Made by a program: the position numbers and the translations under genes. 64,000 nucleotides of DNA, from contig NC_088300.1 of assembly GCF_032854445.1 (NCBI RefSeq), positions 42,589,682-42,653,681 on the forward strand, given 5' to 3'. Below are positions 35,656 through 50,400 of this stretch, in pieces. Under the pieces are notes generated by a model. It was not told where the DNA came from, ran no database searches, and saw nothing but the letters and a program-made list of their open reading frames with translations. This DNA comes from Liolophura sinensis. Lineage: Eukaryota > Mollusca > Polyplacophora > Chitonida > Chitonidae. The number at the start of each line of letters is the position of its first letter. Position 1 is the first letter of the stretch.

Positions 35656-38470
35656 TGTATTGTGAAAGCAAATCTAACATAAAACACCAGTTTTAACATC
35701 AGAAAAAAGTTGCTGTCACAATATGCCAAGTGGACAAATGTGAGACTAGCCACACCTGATCCCTCATCAATACATATTGAGTTCTTCTTTGAAAACTATT
35801 CCAGCTATTGAATGTTACTGAAAAGACAAATGAACATCTGGTTGCCAGGGCAACTGTGTGTATCGGGTTTCCATAAGGCACTGTCTCACCAAAATACAGT
35901 GTGTTTCTCCACCAACAAGTAAAACCTTTGCTCCAAGCCTCAGGGAAGTCATACATGCACTTTTGAAAACTTCAAGCTGGATTAATTGGCAGGCATGCAC
36001 CCATGTACATATGCTGTACTTAGAGATGGACCTTAGGCGATTCTGTGTGCTCCCATAGTATTTTCTCAAGAGAATAAAGTAGGTCTACTGGGGGTATCTC
36101 AAAAGTAAAGAAGGTGTATAAAAAAAACCAAAAAACAAGCCATATGCAATGTGGGCGTACGTGCAAATTACATACTGTGCATATTCACCTTGACCATGGT
36201 ATAACATCGACATACATTTATACTTTTTACATACAAAAACCCATATGGTATACAAACAAGCCTTGAGTATTTCTCTAGGGCATCCAACAGTTTTGGAAAT
36301 TTCTGACCATTGCATACAGTCAAATTAATAATTTAAAGTTTACGGTTTACATGAGTAATAGGTAATAGGTAGGTAGGCCTACCCTCTATAACTATTTAAC
36401 TGTATAAAACGTTCCTTCCAAAAAAAAACAAAAAAAAAAACAAACAGACAGGGTTCCCTTCATGAACAAATAATTGTTTTGCATGGTAATTTATACATGT
36501 GAGAAACAGAAAGATATATGAACGTTTTAATCCATGCCGCCGTCTTTAATCTTAATTATTGTAGCCCAAGTTAACTGGACACTACATATTGTATATGATG
36601 GTTTTATATGTGTTGTATATATTCCCTGTTCGATAAGGATTATTTTGAGCCTTTCGTTCTTCGGCTATGGTGGACAGAACAGACTGGAAGCAAATTTACA
36701 TTATCTGGCCTATTAATCATGGCCTCCTGGTGTCAGATATTTGCAAATTTGATTTCGACCATATCTTGGTTTATACTGAATGTGTATCCCCATGTAGCCT
36801 GTAGGCTCAAAATGATTGTTACAAAGCAGTGAAGCCTTAACACAAAGCGGGAATGAACAAGGCTTGTTTTGCATCATAATCTGCATCATTTGGTTTAACA
36901 TGTTCTTGCCCATGCGACAGAATTACAGGGAAATGCCGTATAATTTGAAGGTATTTAATTACGGTACCGTAGTGTGTACCGGTCTAGTCCTGATATGGAC
37001 AGGCTCCAAATGAAATCTCATCCACAGCGGTTCAACCACAATAGTATGTCACACTGATTAGGATCACATTGCTCTCGATAGTGAAGTACAATTGAACGTT
37101 TATGTTTTGACACAGTTGAGCTGTAGTTCCCGCTTAGCTCTAACCACGTGTTGTTTTGCATACTTTACCCTGTTCCCACTGCCGCATTCTTCAGCCGCGT
37201 AGGCAAGATACGAGTTTCCCGGCCTTTAGACTTCCCTGCAGCAGGCAGCATGTGTTCTACATCCAGTTCTGAAATCACCCAACGTTCATATCTAGAATAT
37301 GTCAATAGATTTGTTTAATCTGGGCATTCCAGTTTCTTCCACCTATAAACCTGATCACCGTGATAAAAATGAACATTCTTGAGCACGACGTTCAACACCA
37401 ATACCCTCCACTAAATCTAACGGCCGGGGACTGAAATGTTTACTTCCCCACGGAGGCGTATACGTATCTACACCCATAAATATATAAATGTAGGCTTAAT
37501 AACTTCCTTAACTGAGCAAATGAATAGCTAGTTGCTAAATTCTTTGGATGGCGTAGCCTAGTCAATGGCCGAATTCTTCGGCAATCTCCGTGCAAGTACA
37601 GGTGGAGCCGATGTCTGAAGTATAAAGCCATAAACCTGGGATTAAGAGACGTCTGTATTAATCCCAACATTGGGAAAGTTGTTTAAAACAATTTTTCTCA
37701 AATAAAGCTGTGTTTATAGTTAATAGGAAATGAAACCCAAAGACAAAATCATTATCACCGCATGCAAATGAAAAGACCATATAGGCCTATATCCCGGTGA
37801 ATTTCCTTTATGATTGTATTATATCTGGGACTAATGTTGTATTAGTCTCAGATAATATGTTGTGTCTGAGTACACGTAGTACTGTTTTAACCAACTTCAA
37901 GCGGCTATTACGGTTTATGTATGTTTTGAAGATATGCATAAACATCCTAGCTTTTATTTACAGCCTCTCTTGAAGATAATTACATAACAATCGTTTGCGA
38001 CCTTTGACAAGTAACTAAGCCGTTCTGGTATTTTATTATCTGTTTACGTATCTGCAAAAGAACGGTACGAATTGCGTCTAATTCTTTTGAACAAAAAAAG
38101 ACGTGTATGTATACATTTAAAATTCTTTGTGAAATGCCTTTGTCAATAAATACAGTGGCTTACTAGGAAATACCTATAAGGAAATAATTTATTTTACATA
38201 TGCATACTTCGGATTTTGTTTTCCACAGTTTTACACACATGTACAAATAAACGGAAGCTTTTAGACAAATATTTGCACGCATGTACAGAAGAATTCTTTC
38301 ACACATTTTAATAATTATAGAATAGATCGCGAAACGGCTTGTCTTGGCGGCCTCGCCCATTGCTTTTACCCCGATCCCCCTGAGGTTTCTTCATGAAGGC
38401 GTTACCTCACCAAAGTACGAGTCTAGCTGGTAAGCCTCTGGACTTTGGGACCAAGATCAAATCAATCAAC

Positions 38471-41400
38471 ATGGCCGACTCGGTCGACATCGATTTGTAT
38501 GATAATTTGGAAGACGATTTTAACCAGGTATTTCCCTTTAACAGCTGCTGTATTATGCGTTCATAACATTTAAACATGTAATTTACAGTATGCAATAGTT
38601 AAATGTTGGTCAAAGGTATGTCATGTATTGTACTGGTGATGATTGGAGCACCGGCACACGACTGCAAAAAGCCACGCCATGAAGCCGCTTAGCCTTTGTC
38701 ATGCATGTGAATTAATACCGAAACAACAACGACAAGCTTGAGTTTCTGATAACCTGACTCCCCCGTTAAGTTGTTGGTATGTAGGCGTTAAAATGAAGTG
38801 TCCTTTCCCTCATCCGTAAACAGATAAGTGATTCAGGTTGTTAATTTTAAGGGTTTAACGCTAATCATTACTAATTTAATTAGAACTTGTACAAGCCTAT
38901 CTCTAGTCTATGTCAAGACTGTTCTGGCTGTTTCATTGGCATCGCACAGCAGGAAAGTTCGTGGTAACTTTTATTGTTAGCAAAGGATCTTGGCTGTGAT
39001 CTTGTAATGTGGGGTGAGGCGTAGATCACAGTTGAGGAGTCTTCCACGTTAAAATATTGGTATTTAAGAACAGCTTAGCTACAAAAATCAATGCAAAATG
39101 AACCATTACATGCAATAACCTGGCAAAACTTAAAGTAATTATGTTCACCAAGACATTCTCTGTTCCTCAGCCAATTTATTTCAACATTCTGTAGCCTTTA
39201 CGACCGTCAAATCCGAGATAATTCACAGTTGTTACTTGCACTCGGATGCCATGTCAACATCATGTTAAATCGGGTTGTTCTTCCCCGCGTATGTGTGGTT
39301 GGCCTTTCACGAAGTCACTATGTTTTGATCAGCTGGCTGTCAGTTTTGACAGACGGAAAGCCAAGTGGCTGTGGAGGCCCGAATTTGTAAATGACTGAAG
39401 GCTATGGAGCATAATGACAGACCCCACAGTTTATGCGAACTGTCGAATTAAGTTTGTAGTAAAAAAGGGGGTTATGTTCGGCATCCATTCCCATCCATGG
39501 AAAGGTCAACCGCTACTGTGCATCTACGCCTCTCGGACTCAGATTTTAAAAACATGACAGCACGTGTGGCGACCTGCTAGATATGAGCCTATTTTCAACT
39601 AAGATTTAGAGGAGAATGGTGATGTAAAGGCAAGTAGAGGTTATGGCAAAATGTGCGTAAATATTTACCTTTCAGAATTGCCGTACTTTATGTGTATTTA
39701 GGACTCGCAAAATACACATAACTCTTTAGGTCCGCTTCGGGACCGGTAGATCCAGGATCAATCCTTGATCAAGTCACACCTAAGACTTGGCGTTCAGCAT
39801 GAAGGGGATAGTGCAACGACTGGTTGATCCGTATCAGTATAATGGCTCGGGTGGGGCGGCTTACTTGCCTTCGGTAAGTCGTCTCAGTGAAGCAGCACTA
39901 AATAAAAGAGCGGTGGAAATCGGTCCTGCAACAAGGAGGCACATTACACGTGCATGCACCCTAATGATTCCTTCGTCGTCATATGACTGAAAAATTGTTG
40001 AGTACGACGTTAAACCCCAAGCACTAACTCATTCACTTAGCTCTTGGGCTATGTGTGGCCAGCGGTGCACGCTTATCATTATATATAAGCCACCCTTAGA
40101 CCGAGGTCTTGGGCTACTATTATTGTGATCTGTAGAAGAATCACACGGCTGTCTGACATACAGAGGCGCTGTATTCGATTAATGCCTATTTTTTAACCAG
40201 CCGCATGGGCTTTGTTATTCAAAACTGCAGACAGTCGGGCAATAAGTTAAACACGGAAGTGAAAATATCATCTGAATAAACCACATTCGCATGTCGTGCT
40301 GAACGCTACCCCATTTACCACAACGCTTTTGCCTCATATGCTAACCACTGTCGCAAGCAAATAAGTGCACAGATACTACAGTAGATGATTAATATAAGTG
40401 TCTGTTTAAATTGAAATGAATGTCACTTCAAAAGGGCAGGTTTTTTGGCAGTCGTTCAGAAATGGCGAGAAAAGAATTTTCCACAGGACATCACAAACTT
40501 GAATGTTCAATCTGTGTTTCTAATTTTGTAAGGACAATGACTTCAGCCATGATGGAGGAGATCTGTATGATGATGTCATAACAGCCCCATCAAGTAGCGA
40601 TGGTCTGGACTCGGTATGTTATTTTACATTACAATAATCCTGGTCTTGCTTCTCTGAGAATAATAATTATAAAAGTGTCCTGTTTAAATATGTTTGTTTG
40701 TTGCCTGAAAGAAGTTAATATAAATTTTTTGTTCAATGTCATTCACTCTCACAATCATAGTGCTCTCACTATTTGTGGTATCCTTGGTGGGAATAAGCAG
40801 TGGATGGTGATTGTGACGAAGACCATTCATCTCCCACCAGTGTGGGGTTCACAAATTTTTATGTATGTCTCGCATGGGAAAGTTAACAAGTAACTAACGA
40901 AAGGTCCTCCTTGTTAAAACTATAATTGTTGAAATACATACTAAAAATCAATTTCATATGTTTTCTGAATAAACTTGATTAACTGTTGTCATTATTTGGC
41001 TTTGTGAAGAATGTTTTTTTTTTTTGGTTTTCAGCATCGGGACGATGATTTGACTCCAACTAAGTCAACAGTTACTGCCCCTACCTTATCCACGACATAC
41101 ACTGGCCGAAGAGTGTGTGTCTGTGTGGGCAATCTTACTTGGGTAAGTGTACAGTACAGGGTTAGAAATTACCATTGACTTATTGAACATGTCTGGCAAA
41201 AAAATGGTCTTGTCCATTAAAATGCATGTGCTGCACGGACAAGTGTTTGGTTGATTATTTGGCAATGGAAATCTGCACATACATGAAACTTTGCTGCTTT
41301 GTTGAGTTTTCCAAACTGGCATTCAAGTGGATTTATGGCGGCGCCTTTTATTTGTAAGAAAACGTTAAATTACTTAAAAATATCGCATTGTCGGAAAATC

Positions 41401-44400
41401 ATGTTCCCGTTAAATGTACTAGACTCGTGGTACTAGACTTTACGTAATCTCGTTACAAAAATACGTTACCCTGTTCCTGTGGCTTTTCATTGAACAAAGA
41501 GACGCAAGGTGCATATGATGTCGTGAAGTTCACATGGACAGGAATGCGACTCTAACAGTATGGTAGGCGTTGGCAGCAAAAAAAAAAAAATATTGATCCT
41601 CGAAACGACCCGCCTACTTAAATTTGGGTTTACCAAGCAGTCGACTAATGGATTAATAGCCGACCCAAGCAATGAAGCTAATCCAACAACAACGTCCGCT
41701 ACACGACGATATTTCAAGGAAGATTTGAAGTGATTATTGCACCACGTGTGAAAAATATTGTGGAAGCAAATTACCCCTCTGGTCAGTTTTTGAAACAGTT
41801 ACATGTCAAAACTAAAGTATACATTACATTTAATCAAGTGTCAACAGTTCAGTGCGGAGAAAGTTTTGTCCTATGACATGCAAAAATGTCCAGTAACTAT
41901 TAGGGATCACCAGGACAATGGTCATGCTGGCTTTACTGCTAACTTCTATCCCTACAGTACATACACTTAACTTCAACCTGACTAAATATGATGTAGCTAA
42001 ACTGTGTCATATTTCTTGTTAAACTAGGCTGATTTATCACAGACGCTGTGTAATTCCCCTTGCTGACATAACGGATGGTATTAATATTCACTGTAGACGA
42101 GACAGAACAGAGTATTGCAATAAATTATTAAAAATCTCTAATATGATGATAATGTTTCCAGGATTTTACTTTCAATTGGAATCCGGAAATCTGATTCCTG
42201 TAAACCCAATTTTCGGGAATCTGCTTGGATTCCCCTGAGAAGGTCACAAAAATATTTTTGAGAATGACCAATTGTTCTCAGATTTTCAAATCTTAACTGT
42301 GCCTCTTCAATAAGTGGACGTACGAACATAAACATCGCCATAATGCGGGTTTTGTTAGACTTTTACACGTTATTTGGAATGAACAGAGATCAAAATAAAC
42401 TAAGTTTGAAATGGATCTCCTAACTGTTGGTTTTATCCTACGATTCAAGCAAATTCTTTTGCATAAACTAACTGACAAATAATGAAATACAGCAGGGGTC
42501 GACATAACTGCTGGCCTGCGGATAGGGAAATCTTTGACGTAGTGGAAAGAGTTGGGATAGGAAAGTTTGGAAGCCAAGCTAAATTTTAACAGAGGCTAGG
42601 AAAAATAAGGGCTTTAAATGTGTATGCAAACTCATGTTGGTAACAGTGAAAGAAAAGCAGATAACATGTGCTGGTTTCTAGTGAATGTTGCTATGGTACA
42701 AGCTAGCCCATTGGCTGTGTCTTTGCTATGGACTAATGAGTGAGCTTCTAACACAGTCGGAAATTCCACCAGTGTACAACCATGGCCAGCAATGGCTGTT
42801 TGACAGTTACAGCAGTGGTAGCAGTTCTGACCACCTACAGAGGATGATTAACACCGAAACATATCCAAAACTAATGAAAAGATTACAATGAAATGAATAT
42901 GTAGCTATGAAAAAGGGTGTGTGAGGACAATTTTGTAAAAAATATTTTGATTTCTATAAAACAGTGATGAAACGGGGGTGGGATTAAGAACAACTTTAAG
43001 CAGTTCGCTTGTAAATTTGTTTGCATCTACACTGGAGTTTTGGAACTAAAGGAAAGATTTTATTGTGTCATGCTACTGTCAATTGTCACAGCAGTGTAGC
43101 AAATCCATTACAAATGTCACTGACTAAATCTTCTACAACGGACTTCAGTAGCTGAAAACTTCCAAGACTGGCTCATACTTTACTAATAGAGCCTATGTGA
43201 GGATCGCTAGCCCCACATCTTACCCAATATTAAAAGTTCAGAGCTGATTTTTGGGTTACAAACCTGTAGCACCTGAACTTCTTAAAAAAGAAAAAAATTG
43301 GTCATGTCAACAGTAAGCAGTAGACCTGTAATTCTTTCAACAAAGATAAATTATATGTATCAGATCAAACTACAATGTTAAAACTTTATTGGTGTGGTGC
43401 TTTTTTTCTATCATTAAGCTATCATTAAACCTTAAAAAATTAGGGAAGGGCCAATGGATTTCCAAGTCAGCTGACCCTGCTGACATTTTGATTGGTGAAG
43501 TTTATTTCTACCCATGTATAGTGATATTTATGTCACCTGGAGTCCACAAAACTGTTCAATGTTATATACCACGTATTAAAACTCGGACTTACTGCATATT
43601 TTGTGGTACTACATTTTACCTTGATTCTGGTGGATTCCTGGGAAGCAAACTTGAGGGAATCCATGTAGATTCTGATTAAGAATTGTGAAAATACAGGCCT
43701 GGCTTCTCTGTGCTAAATGGCTAAGGGTTGAAAGCTGAACAAAATTTTGTTGTAATGCGGTTTCTGTTTTGTGACGATGTTCATTATATCTTAAACTCTT
43801 TTTCTTGTCTTCACAGTGGACCACTGACCAGGACTTGACAGAGCAGATAACAACACTTGGGATCACAGATTTGTTAGACATCAAGTTTTATGAGAACAGA
43901 GCCAATGGCCAGTCTAAAGGGTGAGATTGAGGTTCTTATTTATTGGACAGAGTGGAGCTGTACAGTCAAACGAGTTACACATGCATTCAGCTGAAGAACT
44001 TGTCGTTTGTAATGTGTCAGATGTGTTTAGAGATACTTTTCTTCTTACCCCACATGGCTGCTTCGGTGGCCTAATAGTTACAGTGTCCGCCTCAAAGTCG
44101 GGAGACCCAGGACCAAACCCAGGTCGGTCATATCAAAAACTTTAAAAATTACTTGTCGCTCTCTTGCTTGGCGCTCAGTACTGAGCAGTCACTCTTTAAA
44201 AACGATTGTGTACAAATTAGCCTGTGTATCAGCAGTACTCATGCATATATACACAACTTACTGTGGATGTGTGACATGAATAACACTTTGTGTACTGCTG
44301 GTACACCAAATTAAGTGGATGTGCATTTTTGCCACAAGACTCTGTTACACTAGTGCACAGTACTTATTAGAAAGTAGAGAAAGGAAACAGGACTGTTTGG

Positions 44401-47400
44401 TCCTGTGTCAGTATAATGTGACCGAGTGGGGTTTCATTTCTGGTGTCTTTTGCATGATATTTCCCTGGCGGGAACGATTGGGCGTCATGGACACATCCTG
44501 CCACAAGAAGACACACTATATACACACATCTAATGACTGCTCGTCGTCATATGACTGAAGAATTGTTAAGTACGACGTTAAACCCTAAGCATTCATTCAT
44601 ACCCCACATCCTGTCCCACATTTTGTCCCACATCCTGTCCCACAAGACACATGACGTAGATGTTGATGCCACAATGTTTTAGGATCAATACACACTTATG
44701 TAATACCTCAGTGATCCTCTGTGTGCTTGTTCCCAGGTATGCCGTGGTGACTGTGGGGTCAGATTCATCTTCTCGTACCATATTTGATAAACTGCCGAAG
44801 AGAGAGATCCACGGCCAGCAGCCCCTGGTGACTCCATGTAACAAACAGTCGATAAACCAGTTTGAGGCTCAGGCCAGGAAATCTGAGGGCCCACCCCCGA
44901 ATGGTAACTTCAGTAAGTGGGGCCTTTGACATATTTGGGTTAAGGGTTATGCAGATAACTATTCTTTCAGTGGCAGACATGAGGCAGGTGTGCTGGGCAT
45001 CACCTCAGTGTGTTTAACAGCACTGTTAATCAAGATTTGTTGGCTTCCTCTCCGTACGTGGGAAGGTCTGCCAGCAACCTGCGGATGGCTGTGGGTTTCC
45101 CCCGGGCTCTGCCCGGTTTCCACCCACCATAATGCTGGCCGCCGTTGTATAAGTGAAATATTCTTGAGTTCGGCGTAAAACACCAATCAAATAAATAAGT
45201 AAATTAAGATTTGTTACTGTCTGTTTGTATACTATTTATATAGGAATAATAGCTAAAATTTGTAGGGAATTAAATGTCATAAAATATTACTTTTTGTCTG
45301 AAACTAGTAGAATATCATCATGCCTCTCAAAACAAACGTCAGACCACCTTTTTAAGATTAGGAGATCTCTCAGAATTGGGCAAAATGTGTGGCTTTAACT
45401 TTAGATCCATACATAGGTATGTAATTGTGATCTTTGCACTCAGATCGCCAGCACAACCAAGGCTCACAGGATCGCCGTGGGATGCAGCCTCCACCCCCCA
45501 TAAACCGTGGTCGCCCTGGCCCTGGTTACCCTCCTGGCCCGCCCCACAGGAACACCGGTAGAACGCCTCCACCAGGAATGGGACCCCCAGGGGGGCCACA
45601 CCCCGGAGGACCTCCTCCCCCAGGTCCACCCCCACCATTTGGACCTCCCGGACAGTATGGTGTGTGATACATTTATGTTATGATAAGATACTGTAAAGGG
45701 CTGTGGCCTTGAAATTTGTGGAGAGCTGTGTTTTGTGCCAGAAAACATCTGTGAGGTGAGTGAAGTTAATCGTTTACTTATGAATTTGATTTTCAGGTCC
45801 TCCCCGACATGGAGGCCCCCCGCCCCCAGGTCCACCGCCCCCTGGGATGTCACCTGGTGGACCCTCCCCACGGGTTTCAGGACCACCTCCCCCAGGCATG
45901 GTAAGCACTTAAAATGTTCTCTTTGTGGTGTTTTGTTTTTGAATACAAAGTGGAAGAAGCAGAATAGTTATAAAAAAAAGAGGTGTGACGGTATGACATA
46001 CATTAGTTAGGGCTTTGCAAAGATATTAAAATTCAGGTGAACAGTGAAAATGATCTTTAAAGTTTTCACTGTTTGCAAGTTAAACCGTAACTTACAGCCA
46101 TTATTGATCAAGACACTGGCTCTGGTTGATCTTGACAGACAGGGCCTAATCCAGCCCTCCTCAGTGTCCGATTACCGGATGCTGCCGTTCCCTCGAAGTG
46201 CCCTTTACATCCCCCAAAAAAGCTTCGTCTAGCCATTCACCACATTAGTTTTGGCGAATACAATTTCTGTGTGACGAAAGCTAATTGGCATCCCTTCGCC
46301 ATAGTGGCGAAAGCAATGGATGCCTTTTAACTTCAGTTGTTTAGGTTTAAAGTTCGTAAATTTACTCAAATTTAATGTAGGACACGGAATCAAGAAGGAA
46401 TATTTGACATCGGTGTGAAAGAACTGGGTTATGAAAACAACAAAGTTTTTAAAGAGCATTTTAAAAATAATTCAATTAGAATTTGGATAAGGCGGCCCGG
46501 GAATTACTTTAAAAAAAAAAAATGCCGACCGACCCGACTTTAAAAGGCAGGGTTTGTTACCTGCAACAAACAACTTTTTAATGATGGCCTGGGGTAGTTA
46601 TAATACAACGTGATGATCAGATGCACATGTCATGCCAGTTGGGAGAGGTCTCCACATATCAGTAAATACAAGCCATCCTTAGACTGAATTTTCAGGCTAG
46701 GTGTGTGTTGTCGTGTGCACATGGGGTGGCGGTCAACCATAGGAACCTAGCCCCTTAAAAATGTATGGAAATCGAAATATTCAACAATGAGCTGCTTTTC
46801 ACGGGTGGTTCCACCTCCTGCCCTACTGAGGCCAGATTAGGCCCAGACAGATACAGCTAATATTGTGCAGCCTTGCATTGTAAAGCAGATTTTGATGGCC
46901 AGATAACATGGTTAAGGAAATACTCTCATGAGCTGGTAATTATGGAATGGTGCATTTATTTTCAGCCCCCAAGAGGCCCTCCTCAGTCGCTTCCACCCCC
47001 AAACAGAGGGCCCCCTCCACCTGACCCAAGAGCCCATCCCTCTGGACCCCCAAGACCAGAATGGGACAGACCACCAGGTAGGCATTCACAGAAATTTTTA
47101 GATTATATATGGAAACTTAAAACATGACCTTAGTTTTAACCTACTGATACTCCCTTTAAATCTGATCTATATTGTTTTACTACTCATATGCATTATTAAA
47201 GAAAAACATTTGAAGCCATTTCTTATCCTCGTTACTTATTGGTACTGTTGAATGTTAGAAATTCTGTTCTGTTAAGTGCCAGGGTTTTTACGTGAGTTGA
47301 AATTATCTTGTTTTTTGGATTCTGCATCAGCTCTTGTAATGTGTTAGCTATCTGCAGGACTGAGAATCCCCTCTGAAATGTTGGGGATACTGTGTCACAG

Positions 47401-50400
47401 TTTTCTTTTTGTGATAAGATGAAGTAGGTCTGTGGTGTCTGTACAGAGTTCAGTACAATTGAGTATATCAGTAATCCAACTAGCCTCTAATGGTCTTGTT
47501 TGCTCCCCAAGTTTTCTCACAGCCCATGGGACCACAGCCTCCTCCACCAGGCAGTAAGTGCCACGATTCTCGCCTGGCTTATTACCTGTCTCCCCTGCTT
47601 CTGGGCTTATTGGTTATACTGTGATTCTCTTACCTGATCTGTGGGGTGGAGGAAAAGGAAGCTTTGTATTATTTGTACAACATTTAGCTTTCCCGACTTG
47701 TTCAGCTGAGGTGTTCATGAATGCTGCAGTCAATAAGTAGGTTTGTAGGCTCAAACCACCCAACCATGGTAGAAACACCTAGCTGGAAGACGTAACATTT
47801 TACGCAACGTAACAGCTACATGAAGAGCTGGTTTCAATGTAAAATGGACTGGCTAAGCAAGAAAGACACTATGGCATTCCTTCCATTCATCATTGCCCAG
47901 AATGTGAGGTGTTGGTGATAAACTTATTGGTGTCTTTTATGGTTTGGGTACAGGTTGTCAATGTACATCTTCTATGAACAGAAAACCTTTAAGCAGTGAA
48001 TAAATAGCTTTTGTGGTGTGTGGACTTTGGTCCAGGGGTTGAAATGTCATTTATCCTTAAGGTGGTGTCTTTGGGTAAGGCAGTATTGCAAGACGCAGCT
48101 CAAAAAGTAGCTACATGTCGACTTCCCTTTGCTCAAGCACTGGGCTAAATTCTGATGTTGTGATTAGCATTCTTTTGAACATTTCAGCCCCTGTTTTATG
48201 TATGGGTGGAAGGAGGGCTGTGGAAATCCCAGCTTTAGATGTTGTAGGAAAATTTCTTCATTTACAGCATAATGTAAGGAATAAACCTGCCATGGTTTGA
48301 CAAGACTTATGTTTTATGAAACACTTTGAATGTACAAATGAAAAATATGTTCTTATCTTGAAAATATAACTTCAGTGAGCGAACTTTTCTGCCAGCAACT
48401 TAGTGAATTTGTGTTGGCATCATTGCGTTAGCCAGGAATTGTTAAACTGAGAGTGCTAAAAAAAAGTTTTAGGTAGTGCATCATCTTTGACCGCGCATGG
48501 CGCAGGGGGCCTACAGGCCTGGGTCCAGGGGCTGCCTAGGCCCCTGGAAGATCTTGGTATCTAGATTGTCACTGATGCCTTTGAGGTGAATTTAGTGATC
48601 AAAATAATTATAAACAGAACTTCAACTCTTTGAGGAAAGAATGAAGAGTTAATGAAAATTTAATGAAAAGTGATTTTTTTTTTTTGTTTCATTTCATTGT
48701 CTTGTGCAAATCTAGCCCATCACCCTTGACATATTTACACATTCATATGCCCTTGATACTTATAAAAATTAAATGAGAAAAACAGCGACAGTGTTTAGAG
48801 AAAATTAATCCAGTAAGCCATGCTCAAAGTGTAACTGGGCTCTGAAAGCCCTGAAAATCAAGAGGCCAGCACGGTCACTTGACATAGAAATCGACAGCCC
48901 ATTCCTCGTTGCACCAGGTGAATAAGATTTAACAATGTAGGCTGTTGGGATAGGTCCCTGTATAGCGCATTATTATCTATTTTCAAAGAATTACACATAC
49001 ATGTGACCCGTGATACAAATGACCTGAAAAAAAGTCATTAAGAAGTTCAGGTACTACAGGATTGTAGCCAGGAAATCAACTGTGAACTTTTAATATTGGG
49101 TACGATGTTAGGGGACCCTCGACCCTCGCATAGACCCTATCTATAAATGCCATCTTTAGACCAAAGCTTTCAGGTACAGAAGACCGAAGTAAATTGTAGC
49201 TGATAAAGGCATTTGTAATGGATTTGCTACATCGCTGTGACATTTAACCTTGCATGTAGTATCATGTCAAAATGAAATCTTCCTTTTAGTTCCATAGACG
49301 TGATCAAATTTGCAAGCAGACTCATATTTTAAAGTTATCCGGATTCCTGCCGCTTCCAGAGTTTCTTGGCTATATACCAAAACATTTTTACAAAAATGTC
49401 CTCACCCACCCCTTTTCATAACTCTGTGTTGCAATCTTCCCATTAGTTTTGGATATATTTCGGTGTTAATCATCCTCTGTAGCCTGTCAGAACAGCTGCC
49501 AATACTTTAGCTGTCAAAACAGCCATTGCGTTATTGAACACAAATGACATTTCAGAGAATTTGTTAGAAGCTCATTCATTGGTCCATAGCAGAGACACAG
49601 CCAATGGGATGGCATGTATCATAGCAACATCCTTAGGTAGCCAGCACGTGTTGGTATCTACTTTTCTTTCACTTTTACGGGCTTGCCGAAGATTGATCAA
49701 AATTAAGACGAATGAACTCCCACTTTGTTTACCCATAACACGCTAATTCACCAGAGCTTGTATATATGTTTAAAGCCTAATTTCTCCGCCATGCTGTTAA
49801 AATTTAGGTGGCCTGCCAGACTTTCTTATGCAACTCCTGACAGCCCCACAAAGTTTTTACTATCCACGGGCCAGCCAGCCAGCCAGCCAGCCAGCCAGGG
49901 GTTATTTCGACTAGCCAGACTACATCTGATTAGATAGCAGCTGTTTTACTAGTAGGCAGGTTAAATTTCAACCAATCATGAGATCAGTCCCCCACGAAGC
50001 TGGCTTCTTGGACTGTTGTTGACGAAGTCGGTGTTTGGTGAATTCCATGCTTGGCAACTTACTGCAAATTAAACTCTGTATTTGCCATCACAGTGAAGTT
50101 AAAGATGCACGGCTTGTTACAAGAACAGTTGAGCCGTGCATGAAATATTTAGCCGTGTTTTCTTAGATCTGTTGCATTGTTGGCATTACTTCAGACAGAT
50201 CTTGTTATAAGTGATGTGAATGTTTCTTAGATCGCAAGGCCTAATTTTTAAATGGCAGGTTAACACCTAACAAACATGTCAGTGTTACTGTTAATTGCCA
50301 TGCGTTAGATGGTCAAAATAATAGCTTCATAATAGTTTGGGGTCAAGCAAAATACACATATAAGGGAGTTTATTGTGTGTGCACGACCAATTCTACAGAA

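Larger units (their letters stand above)
30287..38470. other. Intergenic region between divergent genes
   Basis: No exon can be supported. The region holds an 89-bp tandem array, a 34-bp duplication, a (TA)n tract at 33814-33842, dispersed repeat R3, a TTAA MITE and two SINEs. Both promoters should lie here, one near 30.3 kb or further right and one just upstream of 38471, but I see no decisive core motif for either. Confidence 0.55.

Noticed and set aside
39787-39990. 67-codon frame conserved with one at 35335-35538
   Set aside because: Both lie in the body of SINE-B copies; the similarity reflects repeat identity, not selection on protein.
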